A stretch of DNA of 64,000 bases from Micromonospora sp. MH99. Lineage in GTDB: Bacteria; Actinomycetota; Actinomycetes; Mycobacteriales; Micromonosporaceae. A model generated the notes under the pieces. That model searched no databases. It worked only from the letters and a program-made list of their open reading frames with translations, and had not been told where the DNA came from. Made by a program: the position numbers and the translations under genes. Positions within the stretch are counted from its first letter, which is position 1, and every line of letters starts with the position of its first letter. Shown one piece after another: positions 34,381-43,180 of the stretch. The DNA lies in assembly GCF_021442385.1 (NCBI RefSeq), contig NZ_MUZA01000009.1:62001-126000 (forward strand), written 5' to 3'.

Positions 34381-37300
34381 ATGCCCAAACACCTGCGCGC
34401 GATCTGCCTCGCCCTGCTCGCCATCGCCACCGTGCTGAGCACCACCACCGCCCTGCCCGCCCAGGCCGCCCCGCGCTTCCGGGTGCTGGTCTTCTCGAAG
34501 ATCACCAACTACTACCACGACTCGATCCCGGCCGGCGTCGCCGCGATCCAGCAGCTCGGCGCCACGCACAACTTCGACGTCGTCGCCACCACCGACGCGG
34601 CCGCCTTCACCGACGCCAACCTCGCCACCTTCGACGCACTGGTCTTCAACAACACCAACTCCACCCCCGCCTCGGGTGACCTGCTCAACGCCAGCCAGCG
34701 CGCGGCTTTGCAGACGTTCATCCGCAACGGCGGCGGCTGGGCCGGCCTGCACGCCGCCTCGGCAAGCGAACGCGACTGGCCGTGGTACGAGGGCCTGGTC
34801 GGCACCATCTTCGACCACCACCCCGACTTCTCGGCCACCGGCGGCACGTACCCGGGTCGGGTCAAGGTGCTGGACCGCGCCCACCCCTCCACCCGCAACC
34901 TCCCGGAGCTGTGGGAGCAGAGCGAGGAGTGGTACAACTGGCGGACCAACCCCACCGGCAACGTGCACACCCTCGCGCAGATCAAGGTGCGCGACGGGAT
35001 CAGCGGCCTGGACGAGGGCGTCGACCACGCGTACTCCTGGTGTCAGCGCTACGACGGCGGCCGGTCCTGGTTCACCGCCGGCGGGCACGCCAGCTCCCGG
35101 TTCAGCGAGCCGGCGTTCCTGGAGCATCTGCGCTACGGCATCGAGTGGGCCGCCGGCGCGGTCGCCGGCGACTGCTCCGCCACCAGAACCGGAAACTTCG
35201 AGCGGGTGGGCCTGGTCACCGAGAACCTCGCCGACCCCTTCGAGCTGGCCGTCGCCCCGGACCGGAAGGTCTACTACATCCAGCGCACCGGCGCGCTCAA
35301 GGTGGTCAACTCGGACACGCTCCAGGTCACCACGCTGCTCGACTTCGCCTACACCTCGGCGATGACCGACCAGTCCGACGGGCTGCTCGGGATGACCCTG
35401 GACCGCAACTTCGCCAGCAACGGCTGGGTCTACCTGCTCTGGTCGGACAAGACCCTCAAACAGCTCAACCTGTCCCGGTTCACCGTAGCGAACAACAGCG
35501 TCGCGCTGTCCTCCGAGAAGCGGCTGCTGACCGTTCCGACGTACCGCGGTGTGGGTCGCGCCAACTCGCACATGGGCGGCTCGCTGGCCATGGACGCGGC
35601 CGGTCGCCTGTACGCAGCGATCGGTGACAACACCGACCCGTTCGCCTCCAGCGGTTACACCCCTATCGACGAGCAGGCCGGTCGGGCCGCCTGGGACGCG
35701 CAGGGCACCGCCGGCAACACCAACGACCTGCGCGGCAAGATCCTGCGCATCACCCCGCAAGCCGACGGTACGTACACCGTGCCGAGCGGCAACCTCTTCC
35801 CGGCCGGCACGGCGAAGACCCGGCCGGAGATCTACGCGATGGGCATGCGCAACCCGTTCCGGATCACCATCGAGCCGCAGACGAACGCGGTGCTGGTCGG
35901 CGACTACGGCCCGGACGCCCGCGCCGCCGACCCCAACCGCGGTCCGGAGGGGACAGTCGAGTTCAACCGCATCACCGCCGCCGGCAACTACGGCTGGCCG
36001 TACTGCGTGGGCAACAACATCCCGTTCACCGACTACAACTTCGCCACCAGCACCTCCGGGGCGAAGTTCACCTGCGCCGCACCGACGAACAACTCCCCCA
36101 ACAACACCGGTCTGACCGCCCTGCCGGCGGCGAAGCCGGCACTGGTCTGGTACGCGTACTCCGCCTCCAGCCAGTTCCCGGAGGTCGGCACCGGGGGCGG
36201 TGGCCCGATGAGCGGGCCGGTCTACGACTACGACCCGGCCAACAGCCGCACCACGAAGTTCCCGGAGTACTTCGACGGCAAGTGGATCACCTACGAGTTC
36301 ACCCGCAAGTGGTTCAAGACGCTCTCGATCCACCGGACCGCGCAGACCTTCACCACCTCGCGCTTCGGTCCCACCGCCGTCGGCGACCTCCAGTCGATCA
36401 ACGGAATCTTCGACAACATGAGCTGGATCCAGCCCTTCGAGGCGGAGTTCGGGCCGGACGGCTCGCTCTACGTCATCGACTTCGGTGAGGGCACCGGCAG
36501 CGGTCGCGGCGGCAGCAACGCCGGCGCCGGCATCTACCGGATCGACTACGTGGCCAACGGCCGACCGCCGACCGCGAAGATCGCCGCCACTCCGGACAGC
36601 GGACGTACGCCGCTCGCGGTCAGCTTCTCCTCGGCCGGGACGGCGACCGGTGACGGCTCGGCGCTCAGCTATGCCTGGGACTTCACCAACGACGGCACCA
36701 CCGACTCCACCGCCGCCAATCCGAGCTTCACCTACTCGGCGGCCGGGAGGTTCACCGCCCGGCTGACCGTCCGCAACACCGGCAACGGCCTGACCGCCAG
36801 CGCCGTCACCGACGTGGTGGTCGGCAACACCCGACCCACGGTGACCATCACCGTGCCCGACGGCGGGTTCTTCGACTTCGGCGACAAGATCCCGTACACG
36901 GTGACGGTCACCGATCCGGAGGACACCACCATCGACTGCGCCAAGGTGACCGTCCAGACCCAGCTCGGCCACGACACGCACGCCCACCCGCTGGACGTCT
37001 ACACCGGCTGCTCGGGACTGCTCGCCACCGAGGCGGACGCGGGTGACGGCCACGGGCCGGGACAGAACCTCTACACCGTCGTGACCGCGCAGTACACCGA
37101 CGGCGGCGCGGCCGGCGGCGTACCGGCGCTGACCGGCTCGACCCGGGCGCAGCTGCAACCCAAGAGCAAGGAGGCCGAGCACGTCAGCGGCCAGTCCGGC
37201 CTCGTGGTGAACGACCGGACCACCGCCCGCGCCGGCAAGCGGCTCGGCGACGTCGACCACAACGACTGGGCGGCGTACGGGCCGGTGGACCTGCGCAACA

Positions 37301-37845
37301 TCGGCTCGGTGACGCTCGGGGTGACCAACGGCGGGCTCGGCGGCGTCATCGAGCTGCGCACCGGCTCCCCCACCGGCACCCTGATCGGCTCGGCCACCAT
37401 CGGCTCGACCGGCGGATGGGACAACCTGGTCTCGCCGACCGTCACGCTCACCAACAAACCCGCCGGCACCACCGTCCTGTACGCGAAGTTCGTCAACGCC
37501 ACCCAGGTCGGCGGCACGCCGGACCTGATGTCGCTGGACTGGCTGCGGTTCAACGGCGCCGGCGTCAAACAGGAACCGGGCGGAACGCTGTCGCTCGCGG
37601 CCAACCCGGCCAGCGGCACCGCCCCGCTGACCACCACGCTGACCGCCACCGCGACCGCACCGTCCGGGCAGAGCATCACCGACTACGCGTGGGACTTCGG
37701 CGACAACAGCGCCATCTCGCACGGCGCGACAATGCGGTCGACGAGTCACAGCTACGCGCGCAAGGGCACCTACACCGCCCGGGTGACGATCACGTACACC
37801 AGCGGGGAGACCCGCTCGCTCAACCTGACCGTCACGGTCAGCTGA
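34381..37845 (+). CDS. Giant secreted ThuA / PQQ-type sugar dehydrogenase with PKD and CBM6-like modules
   Basis: 1154 residues, ATG after AGGGAG. Signal peptide 1-30 (cleavage near PAQAA). ThuA-like glutamine-amidotransferase fold about 31-255 (FRVLVFSKITNYYHDSI, GGGWAGLHAAS, FDHHPDFS, SEEWYNW, SWCQRYDGGRSWFTAGGH). Glucose/sorbosone-dehydrogenase beta-propeller about 270-725 (DPFELAVAPDRKVYYIQRTG, SDGLLGMTLD, GGSLAMDAAGRLYAAIGDN, YAMGMRNPFRI, GGPMSGPVYDYD). PKD domain about 730-820, a linker domain, CBM6/carbohydrate-binding-like region about 930-1060 (EAEHVSGQSGLVV...DWAAYGPVDLRNIG), second PKD to the end. Likely an extracellular sugar-acting oxidoreductase. The ThuA module is implicated in sugar metabolism elsewhere. 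Confidence 0.88.
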   Translation: MPKHLRAICLALLAIATVLSTTTALPAQAAPRFRVLVFSKITNYYHDSIPAGVAAIQQLGATHNFDVVATTDAAAFTDANLATFDALVFNNTNSTPASGDLLNASQRAALQTFIRNGGGWAGLHAASASERDWPWYEGLVGTIFDHHPDFSATGGTYPGRVKVLDRAHPSTRNLPELWEQSEEWYNWRTNPTGNVHTLAQIKVRDGISGLDEGVDHAYSWCQRYDGGRSWFTAGGHASSRFSEPAFLEHLRYGIEWAAGAVAGDCSATRTGNFERVGLVTENLADPFELAVAPDRKVYYIQRTGALKVVNSDTLQVTTLLDFAYTSAMTDQSDGLLGMTLDRNFASNGWVYLLWSDKTLKQLNLSRFTVANNSVALSSEKRLLTVPTYRGVGRANSHMGGSLAMDAAGRLYAAIGDNTDPFASSGYTPIDEQAGRAAWDAQGTAGNTNDLRGKILRITPQADGTYTVPSGNLFPAGTAKTRPEIYAMGMRNPFRITIEPQTNAVLVGDYGPDARAADPNRGPEGTVEFNRITAAGNYGWPYCVGNNIPFTDYNFATSTSGAKFTCAAPTNNSPNNTGLTALPAAKPALVWYAYSASSQFPEVGTGGGGPMSGPVYDYDPANSRTTKFPEYFDGKWITYEFTRKWFKTLSIHRTAQTFTTSRFGPTAVGDLQSINGIFDNMSWIQPFEAEFGPDGSLYVIDFGEGTGSGRGGSNAGAGIYRIDYVANGRPPTAKIAATPDSGRTPLAVSFSSAGTATGDGSALSYAWDFTNDGTTDSTAANPSFTYSAAGRFTARLTVRNTGNGLTASAVTDVVVGNTRPTVTITVPDGGFFDFGDKIPYTVTVTDPEDTTIDCAKVTVQTQLGHDTHAHPLDVYTGCSGLLATEADAGDGHGPGQNLYTVVTAQYTDGGAAGGVPALTGSTRAQLQPKSKEAEHVSGQSGLVVNDRTTARAGKRLGDVDHNDWAAYGPVDLRNIGSVTLGVTNGGLGGVIELRTGSPTGTLIGSATIGSTGGWDNLVSPTVTLTNKPAGTTVLYAKFVNATQVGGTPDLMSLDWLRFNGAGVKQEPGGTLSLAANPASGTAPLTTTLTATATAPSGQSITDYAWDFGDNSAISHGATMRSTSHSYARKGTYTARVTITYTSGETRSLNLTVTVS

Positions 37846-37853
37846 TCACAGGT

Positions 37854-37887
37854 CGGTGGCGGACGGGCCACACCCCGTCCGCCACCG
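37854..37887 (+). terminator. 14-bp hairpin terminator after the ThuA gene
   Basis: CGGTGGCGGACGGG, 6-nt loop CCACAC, CCCGTCCGCCACCG: a perfect stem 9 nt after the stop codon. Confidence 0.85.
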
Positions 37888-38008
37888 CCGAGACGGCCGC
37901 GCGGAGCCGCTGACGGCAGATATCTTGGCGACATCCACCCAGGCGCTGTGACCTATTGCCCACGTCCGGGGGCAGCGGGTTCCGGCAGTCGGTACCTACA
38001 GTCGGGCC

Positions 38009-38542
38009 ATGAGCACCGACACCGACGTGCGGGTCTGGCTCCGCGACCGGGGCGCTGAGCAGATCGCACATCCCGGCGGCAATCTGTACGCCCACCTCTG
38101 TCGCGTCAGCGAACGACTCGCCGCGCTCGGCTGCGACGGCGACGTACAGGTTGCGGGCCTCACCCACGCCGTCTACGGAACCGACGGGTTCGACCGCACC
38201 CTGCTCGACCGGGCCGATCGTGCGGTCCTGCGGGATCTGATCGGCGCGGACGCCGAGGAACTGGTCTATCTGTACGGCGCCTGCGACCGGGAACGCAGTT
38301 GGCCGGAGCTGGCCACGACCGGCCAGGTGTTCGACAGGTTTGTCGGTCAGGTGAGAACGACGGGCGGGGCTCGCCGTCGGTCGCTCATCGACCTGAGCAT
38401 CGTCAACGAACTGGACGTCATCGAGCACGATCGCGCGGTGGCCGAGCGGCACGGCGCCTACTTCCGGGCGCTGTTCGCCTCCTGGGCGCCGGCGGCCTCC
38501 GCACCGGTCATCGACGACGCGCAGCGGGTCCTGGGGGCATGA
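38009..38542 (+). CDS. DUF6817 HD-like helical protein
   Basis: 177 residues, ATG start. Helical with His/Asp motifs: IAHPGGNLYAHLCRVSERLAALG, VQVAGLTHAVYGTDGFDRTLL, LIGADAEELVYLYGACDRERSW, IDLSIVNELDVIEHDRA. The H-x-x-H/R...T-H-A-x-Y-G-T pattern and length fit what I know as DUF6817, related to HD-type metal-binding folds. It overlaps the following CoaD-like gene by 4 nt (ATGA), implying a joint function. Confidence 0.72.
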   Translation: MSTDTDVRVWLRDRGAEQIAHPGGNLYAHLCRVSERLAALGCDGDVQVAGLTHAVYGTDGFDRTLLDRADRAVLRDLIGADAEELVYLYGACDRERSWPELATTGQVFDRFVGQVRTTGGARRRSLIDLSIVNELDVIEHDRAVAERHGAYFRALFASWAPAASAPVIDDAQRVLGA

Positions 38543-38958
38543 CACCCGGACGCGTGCGAGCCGTCTACCCCGGCACCTTCGATCCCTTCACCCCCGGGCA
38601 TGTGAACGTGGTGAACCGGGCACGCGAGCTCTTCGACGAAGTGGTCGTGCTCGTCGCGGTCAACAGCAGCAAGCGTCCGGGCACCGACGAGGTGCGGCGG
38701 GCGGCCGCCGTACGGGCCGTCCTGCCGGTCGAGTGGACGTCCGTCACCGTTGTGGCCTGGAACGGGTTGACCACCACGTACTGCCACCAGCACGACGTGG
38801 GAGTGATCGTTCGAGGCGTGCGCAACACCACCGATCTCCGGTACGAGCACCAACTCGCCGCGATGAACCAGGCGCTGGGTGTTCCTACGGTGTTCCTGCC
38901 CGCGCAGCCCGAACTGGCCGCCGTCTCGTCGACAGCGGTGCGCACGCTGGGGCGCTGA
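38539..38958 (+). CDS. Short CoaD-like nucleotidyltransferase (phosphopantetheine adenylyltransferase homologue)
   Basis: 139 residues, about 20 shorter than typical CoaD. Class I nucleotidyltransferase motifs are intact: AVYPGTFDPFTPGHVNVV (T-x-G-H), VAVNSSKRPG, NGLTTTYCHQHDVGVIVRGVRNTTDLRYEHQLAAMNQ and AAVSSTAVR replacing the usual I-S-S-S-x-V/L-R/K. The C-terminal helix after that motif is missing. It is probably a paralogue beside a full-length housekeeping coaD elsewhere (inference), with another acceptor or as a specialised CoA step. Coupled to a DUF6817 protein. Confidence 0.8.
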   Translation: MTPGRVRAVYPGTFDPFTPGHVNVVNRARELFDEVVVLVAVNSSKRPGTDEVRRAAAVRAVLPVEWTSVTVVAWNGLTTTYCHQHDVGVIVRGVRNTTDLRYEHQLAAMNQALGVPTVFLPAQPELAAVSSTAVRTLGR

Positions 38959-39013
38959 CCGTTTCCGCCGGCTCGGCGCGGGGAACTGCTCGGGGTAGAG
39001 GTGAGGGGAAAAG

Positions 39014-39769
39014 ATGAGCCGGTACGTACTGTCGCCGACCGCCCGGGCGCTGATCCTGCCGGTGCTGGGCACCGTCGCGCTGAGCACCGCCTGCACGACG
39101 GGTGGGGACACGCCCGACGCGGCGTCGTCGACCGGGTCGGCGACGAGCGCGGCGGCCACCCCGAGCCCGACAGGGCAACCATCCGCGAGCGCCAGTGGGC
39201 CGGTCACCATCCCCACGTCGGCGTTCGTCGAGCTGCCCGCCGAGCTGCGAAAGTCCCCCCGCCGCACGACGCCCGTCACCGAGGCCCTACCGACGCTGTG
39301 TGGCAACGAGTTCGGCACCGGGGGCCGGCAGGTCACCGCGAGCGCGGCGATGACTGTGACCTACAAGAAGGCCGGCGAGGCCGACAGCAACACGCCGCAG
39401 GGCATGATCCACCAGACCATCTTCACCTTCGAGGGTGACGGCGCTTCGAACTACCTGCGACGCCTGCGCGACGCGGTGCAGGCGTGCCCCTCGTACGACC
39501 AGGGCGGCAACCCCGTCACGGTCACGAGCAAGGCGTTGCCCGGCGTCGGGGACGAGGCGTTGCTGGTGACCCGCACGTGGGCCACCACGAGTCTGAGCGG
39601 CGAGCGTACCGGCGAGGGCGAGTCCTCCGCCCAGATCGCCGTGGCCCGGGTCGACGGGGCGGTGACCGTGTTCCACGACCAGGGCTGGGAGGGCAGCAGC
39701 GGCAACCCGACCATCCTGGACCGGACCGTGCGCGACGGTGTGCGGGCGATCGACGCCTGGCAGCGCTGA
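39014..39769 (+). CDS. Secreted lipoprotein of unknown function
   Basis: 251 residues, ATG after GAGGGG. Signal sequence RALILPVLGTVALSTAC with lipobox LSTAC, so a lipid-anchored Cys, followed by a Ser/Thr/Pro-rich tether. The globular part (about 80-250) has CGNEFGTGGRQVTASAAMTVTYKK, FEGDGASNYLRRLRDAVQACPSY and DEALLVTRTW, a beta-alpha-beta layout with a probable Cys pair like the extracellular sensor domains of PknH-type lipoproteins. Convergent with the subtilase gene. Confidence 0.75.
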   Translation: MSRYVLSPTARALILPVLGTVALSTACTTGGDTPDAASSTGSATSAAATPSPTGQPSASASGPVTIPTSAFVELPAELRKSPRRTTPVTEALPTLCGNEFGTGGRQVTASAAMTVTYKKAGEADSNTPQGMIHQTIFTFEGDGASNYLRRLRDAVQACPSYDQGGNPVTVTSKALPGVGDEALLVTRTWATTSLSGERTGEGESSAQIAVARVDGAVTVFHDQGWEGSSGNPTILDRTVRDGVRAIDAWQR

Positions 39770-39814
39770 CGGAAGGTGGGGCGGCGCCGACGGCACCGCC
39801 CCACGCTCCGTCAG
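39766..39814. terminator. Long symmetrical bidirectional terminator
   Basis: Left arm CTGACGGA-AG-GTGGGGCGG and right arm CCGCCCCAC-GC-TCCGTCAG pair over 17 bp with one 2x2 internal loop, filling the whole gap between the convergent lipoprotein (stop 39769) and subtilase (stop at 39818). Confidence 0.9.
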
Positions 39815-39817
39815 GAA

Positions 39818-42800
39818 CTACTGCCAGGCACTCTGCTGGGTGGAGACGAGATTGCCGGGGATGATCGTGCCGTTGGTGTTGTACTCGGTGTACGCCCAGA
39901 AGTCGCCCTCGGGCAGCGGCCCGTTGGGCTTCAACGTGAAGTTGACGCTCTGACCGCGCTCCGTTGTCGACGGCAGCGTGAGCGTGGCGGGCGAATACTT
40001 GGCGTTACGACCGATGATGGCGTGCCGCAGTTCGAAGTCGACGACCGGGCCACCGGGCACCTGCGCGAACACGTACGCGGTGTAGCGCCCCGGCTCGGGC
40101 AGGAACTTGTACGCCTGCTCCAAGCTGGTCCAGTACCTGTCACTGCTGTAGACCAGGGTGTCGCCCTTGTACAGGTACAGGTCGAGGTTGGTGTTCGGGT
40201 CTTCGGTGTTGGCTTCGACGATGATGCCCGCGGTGTTCGCCGGCACGGTGAAGTCGACAGCCTTCACGCCGGAGGCACTCGGGTCGAAGACGCCGCCGTA
40301 GACGCCGGCCGGCATTGAGTACGTCTTGCGCAGCATCGGCGTGTAACCGGTGCTGCGACCGGCGAGCGGCCCGGTGAAGCCGGGCTGGACGAAGCCGAAG
40401 GAGCCGCTGGTCATCCGACCGAACTCCTCGCCGTCGTCACCGTACGGCCGGGCGCTGATCCCCCACGGGCGAGCGGCGACCGGGATGCGGGCGCTGTGCC
40501 CCTTGCCCTTCCAGGTGATCGACCCGGTCACGTACCGGTCCCAGGGGGCGTTGCCCCGGCGCAGCGTGATGGTCACCGTCGCGGACTTGCCCGGCGCCAG
40601 CGTCACCGACGCCGGGGTGACGGCTACCTTCATGCCGGGCAGGCCGGACACCGACGACCGGTAGGTCTCGCGCGCCTTGCCCACGTTGGTCAGCGTGCGC
40701 GTGACGGTCACCGGGTGGGTGCCGTCGTACTCGCGTAGCGAGATGGCCGGCAGGTTGAGTTCCTTGCCGTCGGGCTGGGCCGTCTGGCTGAAGGCGACCA
40801 GCTCCGCGGCGGTCGGCTCGATGACCAGGCCCGGGTCGGTGGCCCGGTTCAGGTTGATGAAGCCGCTGCCCTGGTCCAGCGGGCTGGTGGTGCCGACGGT
40901 GTCGGTCGCGGTGGTCCGCAGCGCCGAGGCGACCCGGCCCGGCGTCCAGTCCGGGTGGGTGGCACGCAGGACCGCCGCCGCGCCGGCCACGTACGGCGAC
41001 GCCATCGAGGTGCCCGAGTACGCGTCGAAGTCCCGCCCGAAGTTGCCCGCCGGTGAGACGGCGGCGATGATGTCCGACCCCGGGGCGACCAGGTCCGGCT
41101 TGAAGACGCCGAAGGTCACCTTGTCGGGGCCGGTGGAGGAGAAGTCCGCGACGCTGGGGACGCCCGGAACGCTGGAGCCGTCACCGCCGGTGCGCAGGGA
41201 CACCGTCGCGTCGGTGGGGTGACGCATCAGGTAGTTGAACAGCGTGCCGGCCTGCTTCTCGGTCGGCAGGTACACCACCGGGAAGTTGTAGATCGAGTTG
41301 ACCCGGTAGTTGCCGACCGGGTCGAACAGCACCATCGCTGCCCCGCCCTTGGTCTTGACCTCGGCGGCGGAGGCGAACGTGTCGGACAGCGCGCAGGCGA
41401 CGACCTTGCCCTTGATCTTGGCCGCGTCCAGGCTGCCCGGTTCGCAGTAGACGGCGCCCAGCTCCGGCGATCCGGCCTGGTCGCCGAAGACCATCGCCCG
41501 CGCGGCGCCACCGGGCAGCGCGTCCAGCGAGCCGCCGACCAGCTTCGTGCCGTCGCCCAGCTTGAGCGTCGCCTCGTCGAGGTTGGTCACCGCCGCGCCG
41601 ACAGTGGTCACCCAGGGTGCCGCGTTGCTGATGGCGCCGCTCACGATGCCGGTGTTTCCGGCCGACGCCGCCACGAAGACCCCGGAGAGGGTGGCGTTGA
41701 GGAAGGCGACACCGATGGGGGTGTTGGCCTCCCAGTCGCCGAGCTGCGAGCCGATCGAGAAGTTCAGGACCTGCACGCCGTCGGCGACGGCCGCGTCGAT
41801 GCCGGCGATGATGTCGGCGTCGAAGCCCATCCCGGCCCAGAGCACCTTGTAGACGGCGATCTGTGCGTCCGGCGCCACCCCGGAGATCGGGCCGAAGCGC
41901 CGACCGTCGATGGTGACGTCCGAGATCGGCAGACCGGCGGCAGTCGAGGCGGTGTGCGTGCCGTGCCCCTCCATGTCGCGGGGAGAGAGCAGCTCACCCT
42001 CGGGCACCGAGCCGCCGCCCGCGAGCCACGTGTCGGCGAAGTACCGGGCACCCACGATCTTGCCGTTGCAGTGCTCGGCCACGAAGGCCACGCCGGTCTG
42101 GCACGTGCCGTGCCAGGTCGGGGGCGCGGGCATCTTCTTGGCGAACGAGGCGCTCTCCGGCCAGATGCCGGTGTCCAGGACGCCGATCACCGTGCCCGCG
42201 CCGGTCGCGGGACCGGGCTTGACCGGCTTGGTGGTGGTGCGCTCGGCCGCGGACCGCTCGGCCCCACCCGGGGAGGCGGCGGTCGGGGTGGCGGCCGTCG
42301 TGGTGGTCGCGAGTGGCGACGTCGATCGGGTGCCGAGCGCGCGTGCGGCGGTGACGGCGCGAACGCGCTTGTCCGCCCGCAACGCGGTCGCCTGCTGAGC
42401 GGTCAGCTTGGCCGAAAAGCCGTTGAAGGCGGCGGTGTAGGCCGCCTTGACCTGGACACCGGCCGCGGCGGCGACGGCGGCCCGCTGCGTGTCGAGGTGC
42501 CGGCGGTACGCCTGCGACGGCGCGGACGTCACGTCCAGACGGCCACCCGGCGTCGGGCGGGTTCGCGCCAGCCCCGAGGTCCCACCGACGTACGTGGTCA
42601 GCGGGGCCTCGGCCAGCTCGACGATGTAGACGCCGGAGCCGGACGCGTCCACGGCGGCCTTCGGGCTGGTCTCACTGTTGCCGGGGCGACGGTCCGCCCC
42701 GTCGGTCAGGGTGGTGCGCCGGTCGGATCCGGTGGAGAAGTAACCCGGCCCGCTGCTGGCTGGCCGGTCCCCCGGGGCCGCCGACGCCGATCCCGCTACA

Positions 42801-42883
42801 CCGGTTGTGCCGGTGATCATCGCGACGACCAGCGTCGGTATCGCCAGCCTTCGCAGCCTGTTCCCGCTCGTGCGTGAAGACAC
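39818..42883 (-). CDS. Secreted subtilisin-like serine protease (S8) with PA insertion
   Basis: 1021 residues from the GTG at 42883 after AAAGGAG; the ATG at 42898 is an alternative. Signal peptide to about SASAAP. I9 propeptide about 85-180 (YIVELAEAPLTTYVGGT...AYTAAFNGFSAKLTAQQATAL). Peptidase S8 with Asp in VIGVLDTGIWP (about 235), His in GHGTHTASTAAG (about 305) and Ser in GTSMASPYVAGAAA (about 624). A PA-type insertion sits between His and Ser (AVYCEPGSLDAAKIKGKVVAC). Fn3-like domain after it (TVTRTLTNVGKARETYRSSV), and a C-terminal pre-peptidase-like beta domain (NTNLDLYLYKGDTLVYSSDR). A CebR-like palindrome lies upstream. Confidence 0.93.
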   Translation of the reverse strand: MSSRTSGNRLRRLAIPTLVVAMITGTTGVAGSASAAPGDRPASSGPGYFSTGSDRRTTLTDGADRRPGNSETSPKAAVDASGSGVYIVELAEAPLTTYVGGTSGLARTRPTPGGRLDVTSAPSQAYRRHLDTQRAAVAAAAGVQVKAAYTAAFNGFSAKLTAQQATALRADKRVRAVTAARALGTRSTSPLATTTTAATPTAASPGGAERSAAERTTTKPVKPGPATGAGTVIGVLDTGIWPESASFAKKMPAPPTWHGTCQTGVAFVAEHCNGKIVGARYFADTWLAGGGSVPEGELLSPRDMEGHGTHTASTAAGLPISDVTIDGRRFGPISGVAPDAQIAVYKVLWAGMGFDADIIAGIDAAVADGVQVLNFSIGSQLGDWEANTPIGVAFLNATLSGVFVAASAGNTGIVSGAISNAAPWVTTVGAAVTNLDEATLKLGDGTKLVGGSLDALPGGAARAMVFGDQAGSPELGAVYCEPGSLDAAKIKGKVVACALSDTFASAAEVKTKGGAAMVLFDPVGNYRVNSIYNFPVVYLPTEKQAGTLFNYLMRHPTDATVSLRTGGDGSSVPGVPSVADFSSTGPDKVTFGVFKPDLVAPGSDIIAAVSPAGNFGRDFDAYSGTSMASPYVAGAAAVLRATHPDWTPGRVASALRTTATDTVGTTSPLDQGSGFINLNRATDPGLVIEPTAAELVAFSQTAQPDGKELNLPAISLREYDGTHPVTVTRTLTNVGKARETYRSSVSGLPGMKVAVTPASVTLAPGKSATVTITLRRGNAPWDRYVTGSITWKGKGHSARIPVAARPWGISARPYGDDGEEFGRMTSGSFGFVQPGFTGPLAGRSTGYTPMLRKTYSMPAGVYGGVFDPSASGVKAVDFTVPANTAGIIVEANTEDPNTNLDLYLYKGDTLVYSSDRYWTSLEQAYKFLPEPGRYTAYVFAQVPGGPVVDFELRHAIIGRNAKYSPATLTLPSTTERGQSVNFTLKPNGPLPEGDFWAYTEYNTNGTIIPGNLVSTQQSAWQ

Positions 42884-42939
42884 GAGACTCCTTTCCATCG
42901 CTCCCTTGTGGAGCTGCCTCATCGATCGCGACCCGCTCA

Positions 42940-42953
42940 TGGGAGCGCTCCCC
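42940..42953. promoter_or_regulatory. CebR/MalR-like box upstream of the subtilase gene
   Basis: TGGGAGCGCTCCCC matches 13 of 14 positions of TGGGAGCGCTCCCA, the CebR operator of Streptomyces cellulose-utilisation genes (established knowledge). It lies about 57 nt before the subtilase start. CebR is expected to regulate cellulases rather than proteases. Confidence 0.6.
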
Positions 42954-43063
42954 CACCTAAGCCCGCGACGGTTAATCGAGGGTTTGCTCGGTGTTACGGA
43001 TCGCTGGTGCACATAAGATCACGATGCGTCAGCCGTGCCTAGATCATGTTTTCCGGTCGCAGG

Positions 43064-43159
43064 TCACGCCTGCTGCGGCCCGAACCACAGCACGGCGATG
43101 ACACCCGCGATGACGATCGCGGGCAGCACAACGTGGCGCACCAGAAGCACCCACGGCAC
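43064..43159 (-). CDS. Possible small single-span membrane protein
   Basis: 31 codons from a GTG at 43159 to TGA, 21 nt downstream of the NAT_N-like gene on the same strand. The product VPWVLLVRHVVLPAIVIAG... continues VIAVLWFGPQQA: one hydrophobic span after a single Arg-His. The RBS is poor. The same DNA contains a perfect 8-bp hairpin (CCCGCGAT-GACG-ATCGCGGG, 43104-43123) that could instead be a terminator. Weakly supported. Confidence 0.28.
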   Translation of the reverse strand: MPWVLLVRHVVLPAIVIAGVIAVLWFGPQQA

Positions 43160-43180
43160 CAGCCGGAACTACCGGCCCGC

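Noticed and set aside
34291-37749. 1152-codon open frame antisense to the ThuA/dehydrogenase gene
   Set aside because: Composition is Gly/Arg/Val-rich with no domain or RBS, typical of the stop-poor antisense frame in GC-rich DNA. The plus strand has clear domains.
43104-43123. Stand-alone terminator call for the hairpin in the NAT_N/subtilase gap
   Set aside because: Equally explained as codons of a possible small membrane protein, so it is described under that entry rather than listed as a separate terminator.
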